Of a DNA stretch of 64,000 nucleotides, positions 56,405 through 64,000 are shown piece after piece. The stretch's first letter is position 1, and each line of letters starts with the position of its first letter. Source of the stretch: Clostridium polyendosporum. Its GTDB lineage: Bacteria > Bacillota > Clostridia > Clostridiales > Clostridiaceae. The DNA lies in contig NZ_BOPZ01000014.1 of NCBI RefSeq assembly GCF_018332455.1, forward strand, positions 26,450 to 90,449, written 5' to 3'. Below the pieces are notes generated by a model. It had not been told where the DNA came from, ran no database searches, and saw only the letters and a list, made by a program, of their open reading frames with translations. The translations under genes were made by a program, and so were the position numbers.

Positions 56405-58072
56405 ATGAAATTACAAAAAACTGAATTAACTTCATTTGATTTTTGGCAAAAGTTTGGTAAGGCCTTACTAGTAGTTGTTGCAATTATGCCAGCTGCGGGT
56501 CTTATGATTTCTTTAGGAAAAGTTACAGGAATATTTCTAGGAAACCTGTCAGTAGTACAACCTATTGCACGTATTATAGAAGATATAGGTTGGGGAATGA
56601 TAGTTAATCTAAATTTATTATTTGCAGTAGCAATTGGAGGTTCATGGGCTAAAGAACGTGCCGGTGGAGCTTTTGCATCTGCTATAGCTTTTATATTAAT
56701 TAACCGTATAACAGGAGCTACATTTGGGATATCATCTGCTATGCTTGCAGATCCTAACGCTACTGCAACTAATATTTTAGGTGGTAACCTTTTAGTTAAA
56801 GATTATTTTATATCAGTACTTGGCGCACCAGCGTTAAATATGGGAGTATTCATTGGTATAATTTCAGGTTTTGTGGGTGCTGCACTATATAATAAGTATT
56901 ATAATTATAGTAAGTTACCAAATGCTCTTTCATTCTTTAATGGTAAACGTTTTGTACCTTTTGTAGTTATAGCATATTCACTTGTTTTTGGAGTAGTACT
57001 TTCTATATTCTGGCCAGTTGTACAAACAGCAATAAATAGCTTTGGAAGATGGATAGCTACATCAAAAGATAGTGCACCATTCATATCAACATTTATTTAT
57101 GGAGCTCTTGAACGTCTATTATTACCATTTGGTCTACATCACTTAATAACAATTCCTATAAATTACACTCAGCTTGGAGGAATTTATAACATATTAACAG
57201 GGGATAAGGTAGGGCAGGTTGTATACGGTCAAGACCCATTATGGTTAGCTTGGATTACTGATTTAAATAATTTAAGAGCTTTAGGGGATATGAGCACATA
57301 TAATAACTTACTTGCTACAGTTCATCCAGCTCGCTTTAAAGTTGGTCAAATGATTACTTCTTCTGCTACATTAATAGCAGCTGCAATAGCTATGTACAGA
57401 AATGTAGATGTAGATAAAAGAGCAAAATATAAATCAATGTATCTTTCTGCAGCACTTGCAGTATTTTTAACAGGGGTTACAGAACCTATTGAATTCATGT
57501 TCATGTTTACTTCACCTATTTTATATGGAGCTTATGCAGTATTAACAGGAATCACTTTTGCTGTAGCAGATTTAATTAATTTACGTATTCATGCATTTGG
57601 TTTTATAGAATTCTTAACTCGTACTCCAATGATTGTAAATGGAGGCCTTGTAAAGGATTTAATCAGTTTTATTGTTATGATTGTACTGTTCTTCTTTGTA
57701 AGTTATTTTATGTTTAACTTTTTAATTAGAAAACTTAATATTGCAACACCAGGACGTGCCGGTAATGATGTAGATATAGTAGAAAATGATAACTCTTCCA
57801 AAGAACAAAAGAAAACAAAAGACACTATAAAGGATGAGTTGGCTTACAATGTCATAGGATTACTAGGTGGAAAAGAAAATATAGTAGATGTAGATGCTTG
57901 CATGACTCGTCTTCGTATAACAGTTAAAGATATAAATATAGTAGCTAAAGAGAAAGAATGGAAACAGAACAAAGCTTTAGGCTTAATAATAAAGGATAAA
58001 GGTGTACAAGCTATATATGGACCAAAAGCAGATATTATAAAATCAAATATTATAGATATTTTAGGAGTTTAA
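56405..58072 (+). CDS. PTS EIICB alpha-glucoside/maltose transporter
   Basis: Membrane sugar permease-phosphotransferase, 555 residues. EIIC of the glucose superfamily has about ten helices (KALLVVVAIMPAAGLMISLG at the start, GVTEPIEFMFMFTSPILYG as the sugar-binding signature). The EIIB domain is C-terminal with phosphocysteine Cys499 in VDACMTRLRIT. No EIIA domain is attached, so it must borrow a glucose-type EIIA. Close to the MalX/MalP group. 11 of 16 arginine codons are CGN, like the glucosidase gene, unlike the rest of the window. It is followed after 1 base by the next gene. Confidence 0.92.
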   Translation: MKLQKTELTSFDFWQKFGKALLVVVAIMPAAGLMISLGKVTGIFLGNLSVVQPIARIIEDIGWGMIVNLNLLFAVAIGGSWAKERAGGAFASAIAFILINRITGATFGISSAMLADPNATATNILGGNLLVKDYFISVLGAPALNMGVFIGIISGFVGAALYNKYYNYSKLPNALSFFNGKRFVPFVVIAYSLVFGVVLSIFWPVVQTAINSFGRWIATSKDSAPFISTFIYGALERLLLPFGLHHLITIPINYTQLGGIYNILTGDKVGQVVYGQDPLWLAWITDLNNLRALGDMSTYNNLLATVHPARFKVGQMITSSATLIAAAIAMYRNVDVDKRAKYKSMYLSAALAVFLTGVTEPIEFMFMFTSPILYGAYAVLTGITFAVADLINLRIHAFGFIEFLTRTPMIVNGGLVKDLISFIVMIVLFFFVSYFMFNFLIRKLNIATPGRAGNDVDIVENDNSSKEQKKTKDTIKDELAYNVIGLLGGKENIVDVDACMTRLRITVKDINIVAKEKEWKQNKALGLIIKDKGVQAIYGPKADIIKSNIIDILGV

Positions 58073-58073
58073 G

Positions 58074-58862
58074 ATGAAATTTTTAACTTTAAATTGTCAT
58101 TCTTGGTTGGAAGACAATCAAGAAGAAAAAATAAAAATCATAGCAAAAACAATAAAAGAAAAAAATTATGATGTGATTGCGCTGCAGGAAGTAAATCAAC
58201 ATATAGAAGGAAACTTAGTTTGTGGTAAGGTAAATGATCGAAATTTTGCTTTAGTTTTACTAAATGAATTAAAGCAATTAGGATGCAGCGAATATAAAAT
58301 GCTTTGGGATTATTCTCATATAGCTTATGGTATCTATGAAGAAGGAATAAGTATTATAACCAAACACCAAATAGAAGAAGGTCATTCTTTTTTTGTAAGC
58401 AGGAGTAAGGACAAAGCTTTTTGGAAATGTAGAAAGGTTTTAGGAGCTTCAATTAAAATAAATGAAGAAATTATAGATTTTTACTCTTGTCATTTAGGTT
58501 GGTGGCAGGATGACGAAGAATCTTTTACAGAACAAGTAGATAAGTTGCTCAATGACACTAAAAAAGATAGGTTGACGTTTTTGATGGGCGATTTTAACAA
58601 TAATGCTTTTGTAAGAAATGAAGGATATGATTACTTAATAAAAAAAGGTATGTATGATACTTTCTCCATTGCTAGGGAAAGGGATTGTGGAGTAACAGTA
58701 AAAGGCAAAATAGCTGGTTGGGATTTAAATGAAAATGATCTAAGAATAGATTTGATTCTTGCAAATCAAAAAGTAGATGTTAAGTACTCTAAAGTCATAT
58801 TTAATAATATAAATGAACCAATAGTATCAGATCATTATGGTGTAGAGGTAGAGATAGTTTAG
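58074..58862 (+). CDS. Endonuclease/exonuclease/phosphatase (EEP) family protein in the sugar operon
   Basis: 262 residues of the EEP fold: MKFLTLNCHSWLE, DVIALQEVNQH, FLMGDFNNN, and the C-terminal SDHYGVEVEI with catalytic His. Metal-binding Asn/Glu/Asp and the terminal DH are intact, so it should be an active metal-dependent phosphoesterase. The start lies one base after the PTS stop, which ties its expression to sugar uptake. Its codon use is local (1 CGN of 8 arginines). It is more likely a phosphatase or nuclease acting on some small phosphoester than a repair enzyme, but no substrate is known to me. Confidence 0.85.
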   Translation: MKFLTLNCHSWLEDNQEEKIKIIAKTIKEKNYDVIALQEVNQHIEGNLVCGKVNDRNFALVLLNELKQLGCSEYKMLWDYSHIAYGIYEEGISIITKHQIEEGHSFFVSRSKDKAFWKCRKVLGASIKINEEIIDFYSCHLGWWQDDEESFTEQVDKLLNDTKKDRLTFLMGDFNNNAFVRNEGYDYLIKKGMYDTFSIARERDCGVTVKGKIAGWDLNENDLRIDLILANQKVDVKYSKVIFNNINEPIVSDHYGVEVEIV

Positions 58863-58958
58863 TAAAAGTTAATGTAGAAAAAGTAAATCTAAACTTAAAT
58901 GTATGTATAGTTGTTATTGAAGCAATAGAGTATTAATTGATGTAACGAGGTGGTTTAA

Positions 58959-59909
58959 ATGAAAGATAGATACGTAATAGGAATTGACTTAGGTGGAACG
59001 AAGATAAGTGGAGCTGTTGCAAATTTTGAAGGAGACATAATTTTTAAGTATACGCTTCCTACAAAAGCAGAAGAAGGAGAAAAGGCAGTATTAGATAGAA
59101 TAATAGCTGTTGTAAAAAAAGTAATAGAGGAGTCTAAGTTAGATAAGGATGCAATTGTATCCATAGGTATAGGTTCCCCAGGACCATTAGATGCTAAAGA
59201 AGGAAAAATTATAACTACGCCTAATCTCCCTTTTAAAAATTTTAATATAGTTAAGCCTTTAGTAGATGAATTTCATATTCCTGTTTACTTAGATAATGAT
59301 GCTAACGTAGCAGCTATAGGAGAGTATGTTTTTGGTGCAGGAAAAGAAACAAATAATATGGTATTTATAACAGTGTCTACTGGTATAGGTGGAGGTGCTA
59401 TATTAAATGGAAAAATATATAGGGGAAATACTTGCAATGCTTTAGAAATAGGTCATATGACTTTAGAAAAAAATGGTCCACGTTGCAACTGCGGTAATTA
59501 TGGTTGTGCAGAGGCATTAGCTTCAGGTACTGCTATAGGAAAGTTTGCAAGGGAAGTAGTAGAAAAAGGACAAAAAACATCTTTATCTAATTACAAAAAC
59601 ATAACATCTTATGAAGTATTTAAGGAAGCAGAAAATGGAGACTTTGAAGCTCAAAATATACTTAATACAGCTTTACATTACTTAGGAATAAGCGTTTCAA
59701 ATGTTATTACTTCCTTTGATCCAGAAATGGTTGTAATTGGTGGAGGAGTTTCTAAGGGCGGAAAAATAGTATTTGATAAGGTAAACGAAGTGGTAAAAGA
59801 AAGATGTTTTAAGTCTATGGCAAAAAACACTAAAATAGTCCCAGCAGCTTTGGGAACTGATGCGGGCGTTATTGGAGCTGTTGCACTTGCTTTAATAGAA
59901 AGTAAATAA
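58959..59909 (+). CDS. glcK: ROK-family glucokinase
   Basis: Sugar kinase of 316 residues. Phosphate loop DLGGTKISGAVANF, catalytic DNDANVAA, STGIGGGAI and the ROK zinc motif with GHMTLEKNGPRCNCGNYGC. Phosphorylates glucose freed by the alpha-glucosidase; last step of the locus before glycolysis. Ninety-six bases after the EEP gene, with an ACGAGGTGG site; probably the same transcript. Confidence 0.93.
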   Translation: MKDRYVIGIDLGGTKISGAVANFEGDIIFKYTLPTKAEEGEKAVLDRIIAVVKKVIEESKLDKDAIVSIGIGSPGPLDAKEGKIITTPNLPFKNFNIVKPLVDEFHIPVYLDNDANVAAIGEYVFGAGKETNNMVFITVSTGIGGGAILNGKIYRGNTCNALEIGHMTLEKNGPRCNCGNYGCAEALASGTAIGKFAREVVEKGQKTSLSNYKNITSYEVFKEAENGDFEAQNILNTALHYLGISVSNVITSFDPEMVVIGGGVSKGGKIVFDKVNEVVKERCFKSMAKNTKIVPAALGTDAGVIGAVALALIESK

Positions 59910-59979
59910 GAAGAATAGGATTTCCTTGGATTAAGTTGAATATAATTTAGATAGATAATATTAAAAACTGTATTTGTTA

Positions 59980-60014
59980 AGCCGCACGCTTAAATTCAAT
60001 AGGTGTGCGGTTAT
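59980..60014 (+). terminator. Terminator-like hairpin after glcK
   Basis: GCCGCAC (59981-59987) pairs with GTGCGG at 60005-60010, then TTATTTG. Confidence 0.6.
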
Positions 60015-60179
60015 TTGTCGCCTTTCTACAAAGTGAAATTTGGCTAAATTTTTGTTCAATTCAGGTTAGGTTTTTTCGACATTTTATCCTTATTAGGAAA
60101 TGTAACTCGAATATTATCTTAATATATATTCTTTTAATTTGCTCAAATTTAATAGGCTTGATGCCTATTAAATTTTATT
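60015..60179 (+). repeat. Repeat A, copy 10, split by about 90 bases
   Basis: The left half CTACAAAGTGAAATTTGGCT lies at 60026-60046 and the right half AATTTAATAGGC, TTGATGCCTATTAAATT at about 60146-60175. Between them are ~90 unrelated AT-rich bases. Confidence 0.65.
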
Positions 60180-60251
60180 GACAGTAATGTTGCTAGAAGG
60201 TAATGTTATATTATTAATATTTATATACAGGTTTATAGGGAGTGAACATAT

Positions 60252-61268
60252 ATGAACACCACAATAAAAGATGTTGCACGGGAGGCAAATGTTTCACCTT
60301 CAACAGTATCGAGAGTGCTAGCGGGGAGTCCTAGAATAAGTAATGAGACAAAAGAGAGAGTGCTCGAGATCGTAAAAAGGCTTAATTATCATCCTAATGC
60401 AATAGCTAGAAGCTTAGCTAATAATGTTACAAAGACCTTAGGGCTTGTTCTACCAAGTGGAGAAGAAGACCTATTCAAGAATCCGTTCTTTATTCAAGCT
60501 ATGACTGGTATAAGCATATATGCTCAAAACATGGGATATTCTATAATGTATACTTTTGGTAAAAGTGAAGATGAAGAGCTAGCTTTTATAAGTAACTATA
60601 TAAATAGTAAGAACGTTGATGGAATTATACTATTAACCTCCAAGTCTAAAGACAAGCGTATACAGTATTTAAATGAAAAAGGATTTCCTTTTGTTGTAAT
60701 CGGAAGACCTGAGGCTCAGGAAAATGTGCTTTGGGTAGATAATGATAACTATAAAGCTATGTTTGAGGCCGTGAATTATTTGATTAACAAGGGACATAGG
60801 GACATAGGGTTCATTGGGGGATCAGAAGAACGGAACATGTCAAAGGATAGATTGAGAGGATATAGGGATGCTCTTTATAAATCAAGCATAGAAGTAGATA
60901 GTAATCTTATCTATGAGATGAATGACTTTAATGAGGAATGTGGGTATGAAGCTAGTGTAAGAATACTTCAATATAAAAAGGTTACAGCTATAGTTACAAC
61001 TGATGATCTCTTAGCCTTTGGAGCAAATAAGAGAATGAAAGAAGTAAATGTTAATAAGGATATTTCTATTATAGGTTTTAATAACATACCTCTAGCACAA
61101 TACCAAGATCCACCACTTTCCACGGTAGATATAAACGCTAAACAGTTAGGGTATTATGCAACAAAAATATTGATTGATAGTCTTGAAAGTAAAGAAGATA
61201 GTCTAAATTACCATATAGTAGAAACAAAGTTCATAGAAAGAGAATCAACAAGGGTGTCTCATAAGTAA
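60252..61268 (+). CDS. LacI-family transcriptional regulator, MalR-like
   Basis: 338 residues. The N-terminal helix-turn-helix TTIKDVAREANVSPSTVSRV and hinge helix region NAIARSLANN are followed by a periplasmic-binding-like effector domain. It resembles MalR-type repressors of maltose/alpha-glucoside genes (VTKTLGLVLPSGEE). The palindromes with central CG at 54244 and 56309 are the expected targets. RBS AGGGAGTG precedes the ATG. Its TTGACA-like -35 sits at the edge of repeat A copy 10. Confidence 0.92.
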   Translation: MNTTIKDVAREANVSPSTVSRVLAGSPRISNETKERVLEIVKRLNYHPNAIARSLANNVTKTLGLVLPSGEEDLFKNPFFIQAMTGISIYAQNMGYSIMYTFGKSEDEELAFISNYINSKNVDGIILLTSKSKDKRIQYLNEKGFPFVVIGRPEAQENVLWVDNDNYKAMFEAVNYLINKGHRDIGFIGGSEERNMSKDRLRGYRDALYKSSIEVDSNLIYEMNDFNEECGYEASVRILQYKKVTAIVTTDDLLAFGANKRMKEVNVNKDISIIGFNNIPLAQYQDPPLSTVDINAKQLGYYATKILIDSLESKEDSLNYHIVETKFIERESTRVSHK

Positions 61269-61286
61269 ATGAATCCGTATTATATA

Positions 61287-61373
61287 GAGAAATATACAAC
61301 TTCATAACTGAATATATAATTTAGGATATACAATTTCATATTAAATTAAGAATTAAAGTTATTTATCTTTATA
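61287..61373 (+). repeat. Repeat B, copy 6 (degenerate)
   Basis: AAATATACAACTTCATAACTG near the left end and AAGTTATTTATCTTTATA at the right end match the terminal repeats of copies 3 and 4. Confidence 0.6.
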
Positions 61374-61414
61374 AAAACCAGTAATTATTTATATTAAAAT
61401 AGGCTTATTAAATT

Positions 61415-61447
61415 CCCTCCCTACAGTTTTAAAAGCTATAGGGAGGG
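61415..61447. terminator. Bidirectional hairpin
   Basis: CCCTCCCTA pairs with TAGGGAGGG; the inner AGTTTT/AAAAGCT extends it. Lies between the regulator gene and glgP. Confidence 0.65.
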
Positions 61448-61465
61448 CTTAATAAAGAGGGTTGA

Positions 61466-61537
61466 TTTGCTACCACTTCACACAAAAGTGAAGCCTAGCT
61501 AAAATTGAATAGGCTCAATGCCTATCCAATTTTATTT
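61466..61537 (+). repeat. Repeat A, copy 11
   Basis: CACTTCACACAAAAGTGAAG then CTAGCTAAAATTGAATAGGC, TCAATGCCTATCCAATTTTA. Confidence 0.8.
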
Positions 61538-61596
61538 ATATTGCAGGAATTATTAAATTCCTACTTTTATTTAAAAGGGAAGGATTGCAATGTTAT

Positions 61597-61664
61597 TTGT
61601 TGCTATTTTATATAATGAACTTTGGCTAAAGCTGAGCAGGTGTGATGCCTAGTCAGTTTTATTC
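61597..61664 (+). repeat. Repeat A, copy 12, overlapping the 3' end of glgP
   Basis: TTGCTATTTTATATAATGAA then CTTTGGCTAAAGCTGAGCAG, GTGTGATGCCTAGTCAGTTT. The glgP stop codon (61649-61651) and last few codons lie within it. Confidence 0.78.
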
Positions 61665-63286
61665 TTTATATACATTAATTTATAGTACTCCTCTAGCATT
61701 CTTTTGATTGAGAAGTAATGCTTACAACTGTTAATTGAGTTTCTCATCATATTAATCCATTTATCTCTATTTTCATAATATGTGGGAATGACTTCATTTA
61801 GAAGTACAGTATATAATGATTTTAAGTCATGGGCATCTAATTCAGCTTCTGTATTAAAGTCATCAACGCTCTTACCACCTCCAAACTGCCATCCGTTTAT
61901 ACCATGCATGCATACTTCTGGCCACCATCCATCAAGAATTGAGCAGTTAAGAACTCCATTCATAGCAGCTTTCATTCCAGAAGTACCTGAAGCTTCAAGG
62001 GGCCTTCTCGGATTGTTTAACCATATATCAGAACCTCTAGTTAGTAACTTTCCAATGTTTATATCATAATTCTCAAGAAATATAACGGAGTTTGGATACT
62101 TTTTAGTCATTTTCACAATGTTTTGGATAAGTTCTTTTCCACTATTATCAAAAGGATGAGCCTTTCCTGAAAGTACTATTTGGATCGTTCTCTTCTTTAG
62201 CAGTGATTCAATAATTGAATTATCTGTAAAAATTAGATTGCTTCTCTTATAAGAAGCAGCTCTTCTTGAAAATCCAATAAGTAATTTATTAACATCAAGC
62301 TTAATTCCATTTCTTATATATATGAAATCTATTAATGCTTCTTTATTTTTTATATGTCTTTCCCAGATATCATCTTTGCCTTCAGCAGCATCTAGCATGG
62401 ATTGATCAACCCATGTAGGAATATGAATAGCATTTGTTATTCCAATTATTTCTGATTTATTATCTATATGTGCCCACATTTGATTTGATGTGTTCTTATG
62501 AAGTTGAGCAACACCATTTGATATTCTCGAAAGTCTAAGTGCTGCAATAGTCATATTGAATGGAGATCCTCCAATTTCAATTAATTGTTCTAGAGTTAAT
62601 CCATTATTTGCTCCCATATATAGTATACTTTGTAACGAGTGTGATTCATTACCTGAGATTATTGGAGTGTGAGTTGTAAATACTATTTCTTCTCTTGTAG
62701 CATTATATGCTTCTTTGAAATTCATGCCTTTATGCATTTTTTCTCTTAATAATTCTAGACCAGCAAATACAGCATGACCCTCATTGAAGTGAAAAACATC
62801 AGCTTCATAACCTAAAGCTCTTAAAGCCCTAACTCCACCAATGCCGAGAACCATTTCCTGAGCTATTCTTTCTTCTCCAAACCAACCATAAAGTTGACCA
62901 GTTATCCATGGATCTTGATTCTCAGCAAGATCGGTATCTAGAAGATAAAGAGGACATACTCCGAATTTAGTTACCTTCCAAACCTTACATGAAACATTTC
63001 TTTCTCGTATTGTAACATTAACCTTTATGCCGGTATCTTCTAAACAATCATAATCATTGTTAAGAAAAGTATCAAAAGGTCTTCCATTGGAATCAATTCT
63101 TTGATCAGTATAACCTTGTTTCCATTTGATTCCTATACCCACCATAGGCAATTCATAATCCTTTGCTCCTTTCATGTAGTCACCGGCAAGAATTCCAAGA
63201 CCACCAGCATAAGTCTTTATTGATGCATCTAGTCCATATTCCATACAGAAATAGGCAACCTTAGGTAATCTATTTATCATACTCAA
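61649..63286 (-). CDS. Alpha-glucan phosphorylase (short, archaeal/bacterial type)
   Basis: GT35 enzyme of 545 residues releasing glucose-1-phosphate from alpha-glucans. It has the short-type N-terminus VAYFCMEYGLDASIKTYAGG, HFNEGHAVFAGLE, and the PLP site EASGTSGMKAAMNG with Lys439. The length suits the alpha-glucan phosphorylase (TIGR02094-like) group rather than 800-residue GlgP. The final residues NKTD and the stop are encoded by repeat A copy 12. Completes the local glucan/glucoside set with the glucosidase and kinase. Confidence 0.92.
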   Translation of the reverse strand: MSMINRLPKVAYFCMEYGLDASIKTYAGGLGILAGDYMKGAKDYELPMVGIGIKWKQGYTDQRIDSNGRPFDTFLNNDYDCLEDTGIKVNVTIRERNVSCKVWKVTKFGVCPLYLLDTDLAENQDPWITGQLYGWFGEERIAQEMVLGIGGVRALRALGYEADVFHFNEGHAVFAGLELLREKMHKGMNFKEAYNATREEIVFTTHTPIISGNESHSLQSILYMGANNGLTLEQLIEIGGSPFNMTIAALRLSRISNGVAQLHKNTSNQMWAHIDNKSEIIGITNAIHIPTWVDQSMLDAAEGKDDIWERHIKNKEALIDFIYIRNGIKLDVNKLLIGFSRRAASYKRSNLIFTDNSIIESLLKKRTIQIVLSGKAHPFDNSGKELIQNIVKMTKKYPNSVIFLENYDINIGKLLTRGSDIWLNNPRRPLEASGTSGMKAAMNGVLNCSILDGWWPEVCMHGINGWQFGGGKSVDDFNTEAELDAHDLKSLYTVLLNEVIPTYYENRDKWINMMRNSINSCKHYFSIKRMLEEYYKLMYIKNKTD

Positions 63287-63555
63287 TGCCCCCCAACAAT
63301 TTAAATTATTTTATATTTAAATACTTTACTAATTAATGTTTGTTCTTTATCCATATATCCACCTTGTTAACAATTTATTCCTATTAATTAATAAATATTA
63401 TATTTTAGCTGTTAGTAATTAAGTATTTGTAGAATAAAGAAGTAAGAAAGAGAAAAAAAGAGGAAAATACTGGTTAATTTTTCTAGCAAGTGAAAGTAAA
63501 ATATAAATAGTAGTAATTATTAACATACTATTATAAATAAATGGAGGAGAGATTA

Positions 63556-63798
63556 ATGAAACTATTTTACTGTATAGTCTGCAAAAGAATATTCGAGAGT
63601 GAAGAAAGCTGTAAATATTGCGGGAGCAGTTCGGTTAAAGAGTTAAAAAAAGATACTCCAGTAAACATACTTGGTACTAAATTAAAAGGAAGAGTTTTAA
63701 AAATAGGAGAACATAATCTAAGAATTATTGTATGTACAGATACAAATGAGAGAGTGATAAAGGAGTATAGTGCTGAAAAGTTAAGAAAAATACTATAA
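63556..63798 (+). CDS. Small zinc-ribbon protein
   Basis: 80 residues. KLFYCIVCKRIFESEESCKY with CGSSS gives two CxxC pairs, a zinc ribbon. The C-terminal half (LGTKLKGRVLKIGEHNLRII and on) looks like a small beta domain. The ATG at 63556 follows GGAGGAGA; an earlier frame start is not used. Unknown family; no partner visible. Confidence 0.72.
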   Translation: MKLFYCIVCKRIFESEESCKYCGSSSVKELKKDTPVNILGTKLKGRVLKIGEHNLRIIVCTDTNERVIKEYSAEKLRKIL

Positions 63799-63827
63799 CC
63801 ACTAACGATGAACAGGGGAGAAAACAA

Positions 63828-63899
63828 ATGAATAAAGGAGAGTACTTAATTAAAAAAGGAATTCATTCTTTGGATGAATTCCTTTTTTCAGACTGCTGA
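63828..63899 (+). CDS. Possible 23-residue peptide overlapping a terminator
   Basis: ATG at 63828 after AGGGGAG; the frame MNKGEYLIKKGIHSLDEFLF ends SDC at TGA 63897-63899. The hairpin at 63852-63888 lies inside it. It may be a leader peptide, a toxin-like peptide or chance. Confidence 0.3.
   Translation: MNKGEYLIKKGIHSLDEFLFSDC
63852..63889 (+). terminator. Strong terminator
   Basis: AAAAAAGGAATTCAT pairs with ATGAATTCCTTTTTT. Terminates the zinc-ribbon gene or attenuates downstream transcription. Confidence 0.85.
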
Positions 63900-63924
63900 C
63901 AAAGTGTCATCAGTCTTTGTTTTT
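63890..63924 (+). terminator. Second hairpin, directly downstream
   Basis: GACTG and TGAC pair with GTCA and CAGTC around AAAGT, one mismatch, then TTTGTTTTT. Confidence 0.75.
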
Positions 63925-63981
63925 ACTGAATTATGAAGTAAAATTAAAAGTATATAATTTTATTTCATAGGAGTTACTCAA

Positions 63982-64000
63982 ATGATACGAGAAAGAAAAG
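63982..64000 (+). CDS. Start of a gene cut by the window end
   Basis: ATG at 63982, with AGGAG nine bases upstream; only MIRERK is visible. No identification is possible. Confidence 0.45.

Larger units (their letters stand above)
61269..61648. other. Repeat-rich intergenic region between convergent genes
   Basis: 380 bases holding repeat B copy 6, a bidirectional hairpin (61415-61447) and two repeat A copies. No gene is supported. Confidence 0.7.

Noticed and set aside
59980..60014. GC-rich hairpin as an insertion-sequence end
   Set aside because: The inverted GCCGCAC/GTGCGG has no partner copy or transposase nearby, so a terminator is the simpler reading.

Overview
The window is a low-GC, mostly AGA-arginine Firmicute chromosome segment, best read as Clostridium sensu stricto or a close relative. 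The grounds are an alpha/beta small acid-soluble spore protein, SpoIVFA/SpoIVFB-like genes, the block maf-radC-mreBCD-minCD-spoIVFAB-rplU-prp-rpmA-obgE, an L27 with a Prp-cleaved N-terminal extension, and GTG/TTG starts. No rRNA, tRNA, CRISPR array, complete insertion sequence or prophage was seen.

Layout. 1-7 kb: end of an NAD(P)/FAD oxidoreductase, a spore protein gene, an unassigned structured RNA ending in a terminator, a small orphan protein, a YhaO/YhaN (SbcD/SbcC-like) pair and a CapA-like lipoprotein. 7-14.5 kb: a zinc/manganese-type binding lipoprotein, a membrane MutS-like protein, a DUF262-DUF1524 (GmrSD-type) nuclease, a DEDD exonuclease, a CAP-like protein and a CBS protein. 14.6-19.7 kb: a minus-strand PspA module with two little-known partners, an S1-repeat protein and pyruvate kinase. 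20-24.3 kb: PepD, a PHP protein, a SPOR protein, DUF4321 and Maf. 24.3-36 kb: the cell-shape, division and sporulation block (radC, mreBCD, PBP2, minCDE, rodA, mgsA, spoIVFA/B). 36-47 kb: two radical-SAM-linked genes, RNase G/E, rplU-prp-rpmA behind an L21-type leader, obgE, yhbY, nadD, yqeK, an LCP ligase and a pseudouridine synthase. 47-54 kb: a D,D-carboxypeptidase, ComEA, the selenium cassette selD-selA-selB and DUF350. 54-64 kb: an alpha-glucoside locus (GH13 glucosidase, PTS IIBC, EEP hydrolase, ROK kinase, LacI regulator), an alpha-glucan phosphorylase and small genes.

Most notable points. selD carries an in-frame UGA at the catalytic position, followed by a hairpin at SECIS spacing, so SelD is itself very probably a selenoprotein and its true start lies 99 bases upstream of the first uninterrupted ATG frame. 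The glucosidase and PTS genes have near-duplicate promoters with LacI-type operators and an arginine codon bias (mostly CGN) unlike the rest of the window, which points to transfer. Two families of short intergenic palindromic repeats (called A and B here) occur throughout; one A copy is nested in a B copy, and another supplies the last codons and stop of the glucan phosphorylase gene. A structured RNA at about 1.04-1.20 kb has nested long-range helices and its own terminator but no identity I can assign.

All assignments come from reading the sequence and from family knowledge. No database search or folding program was run.
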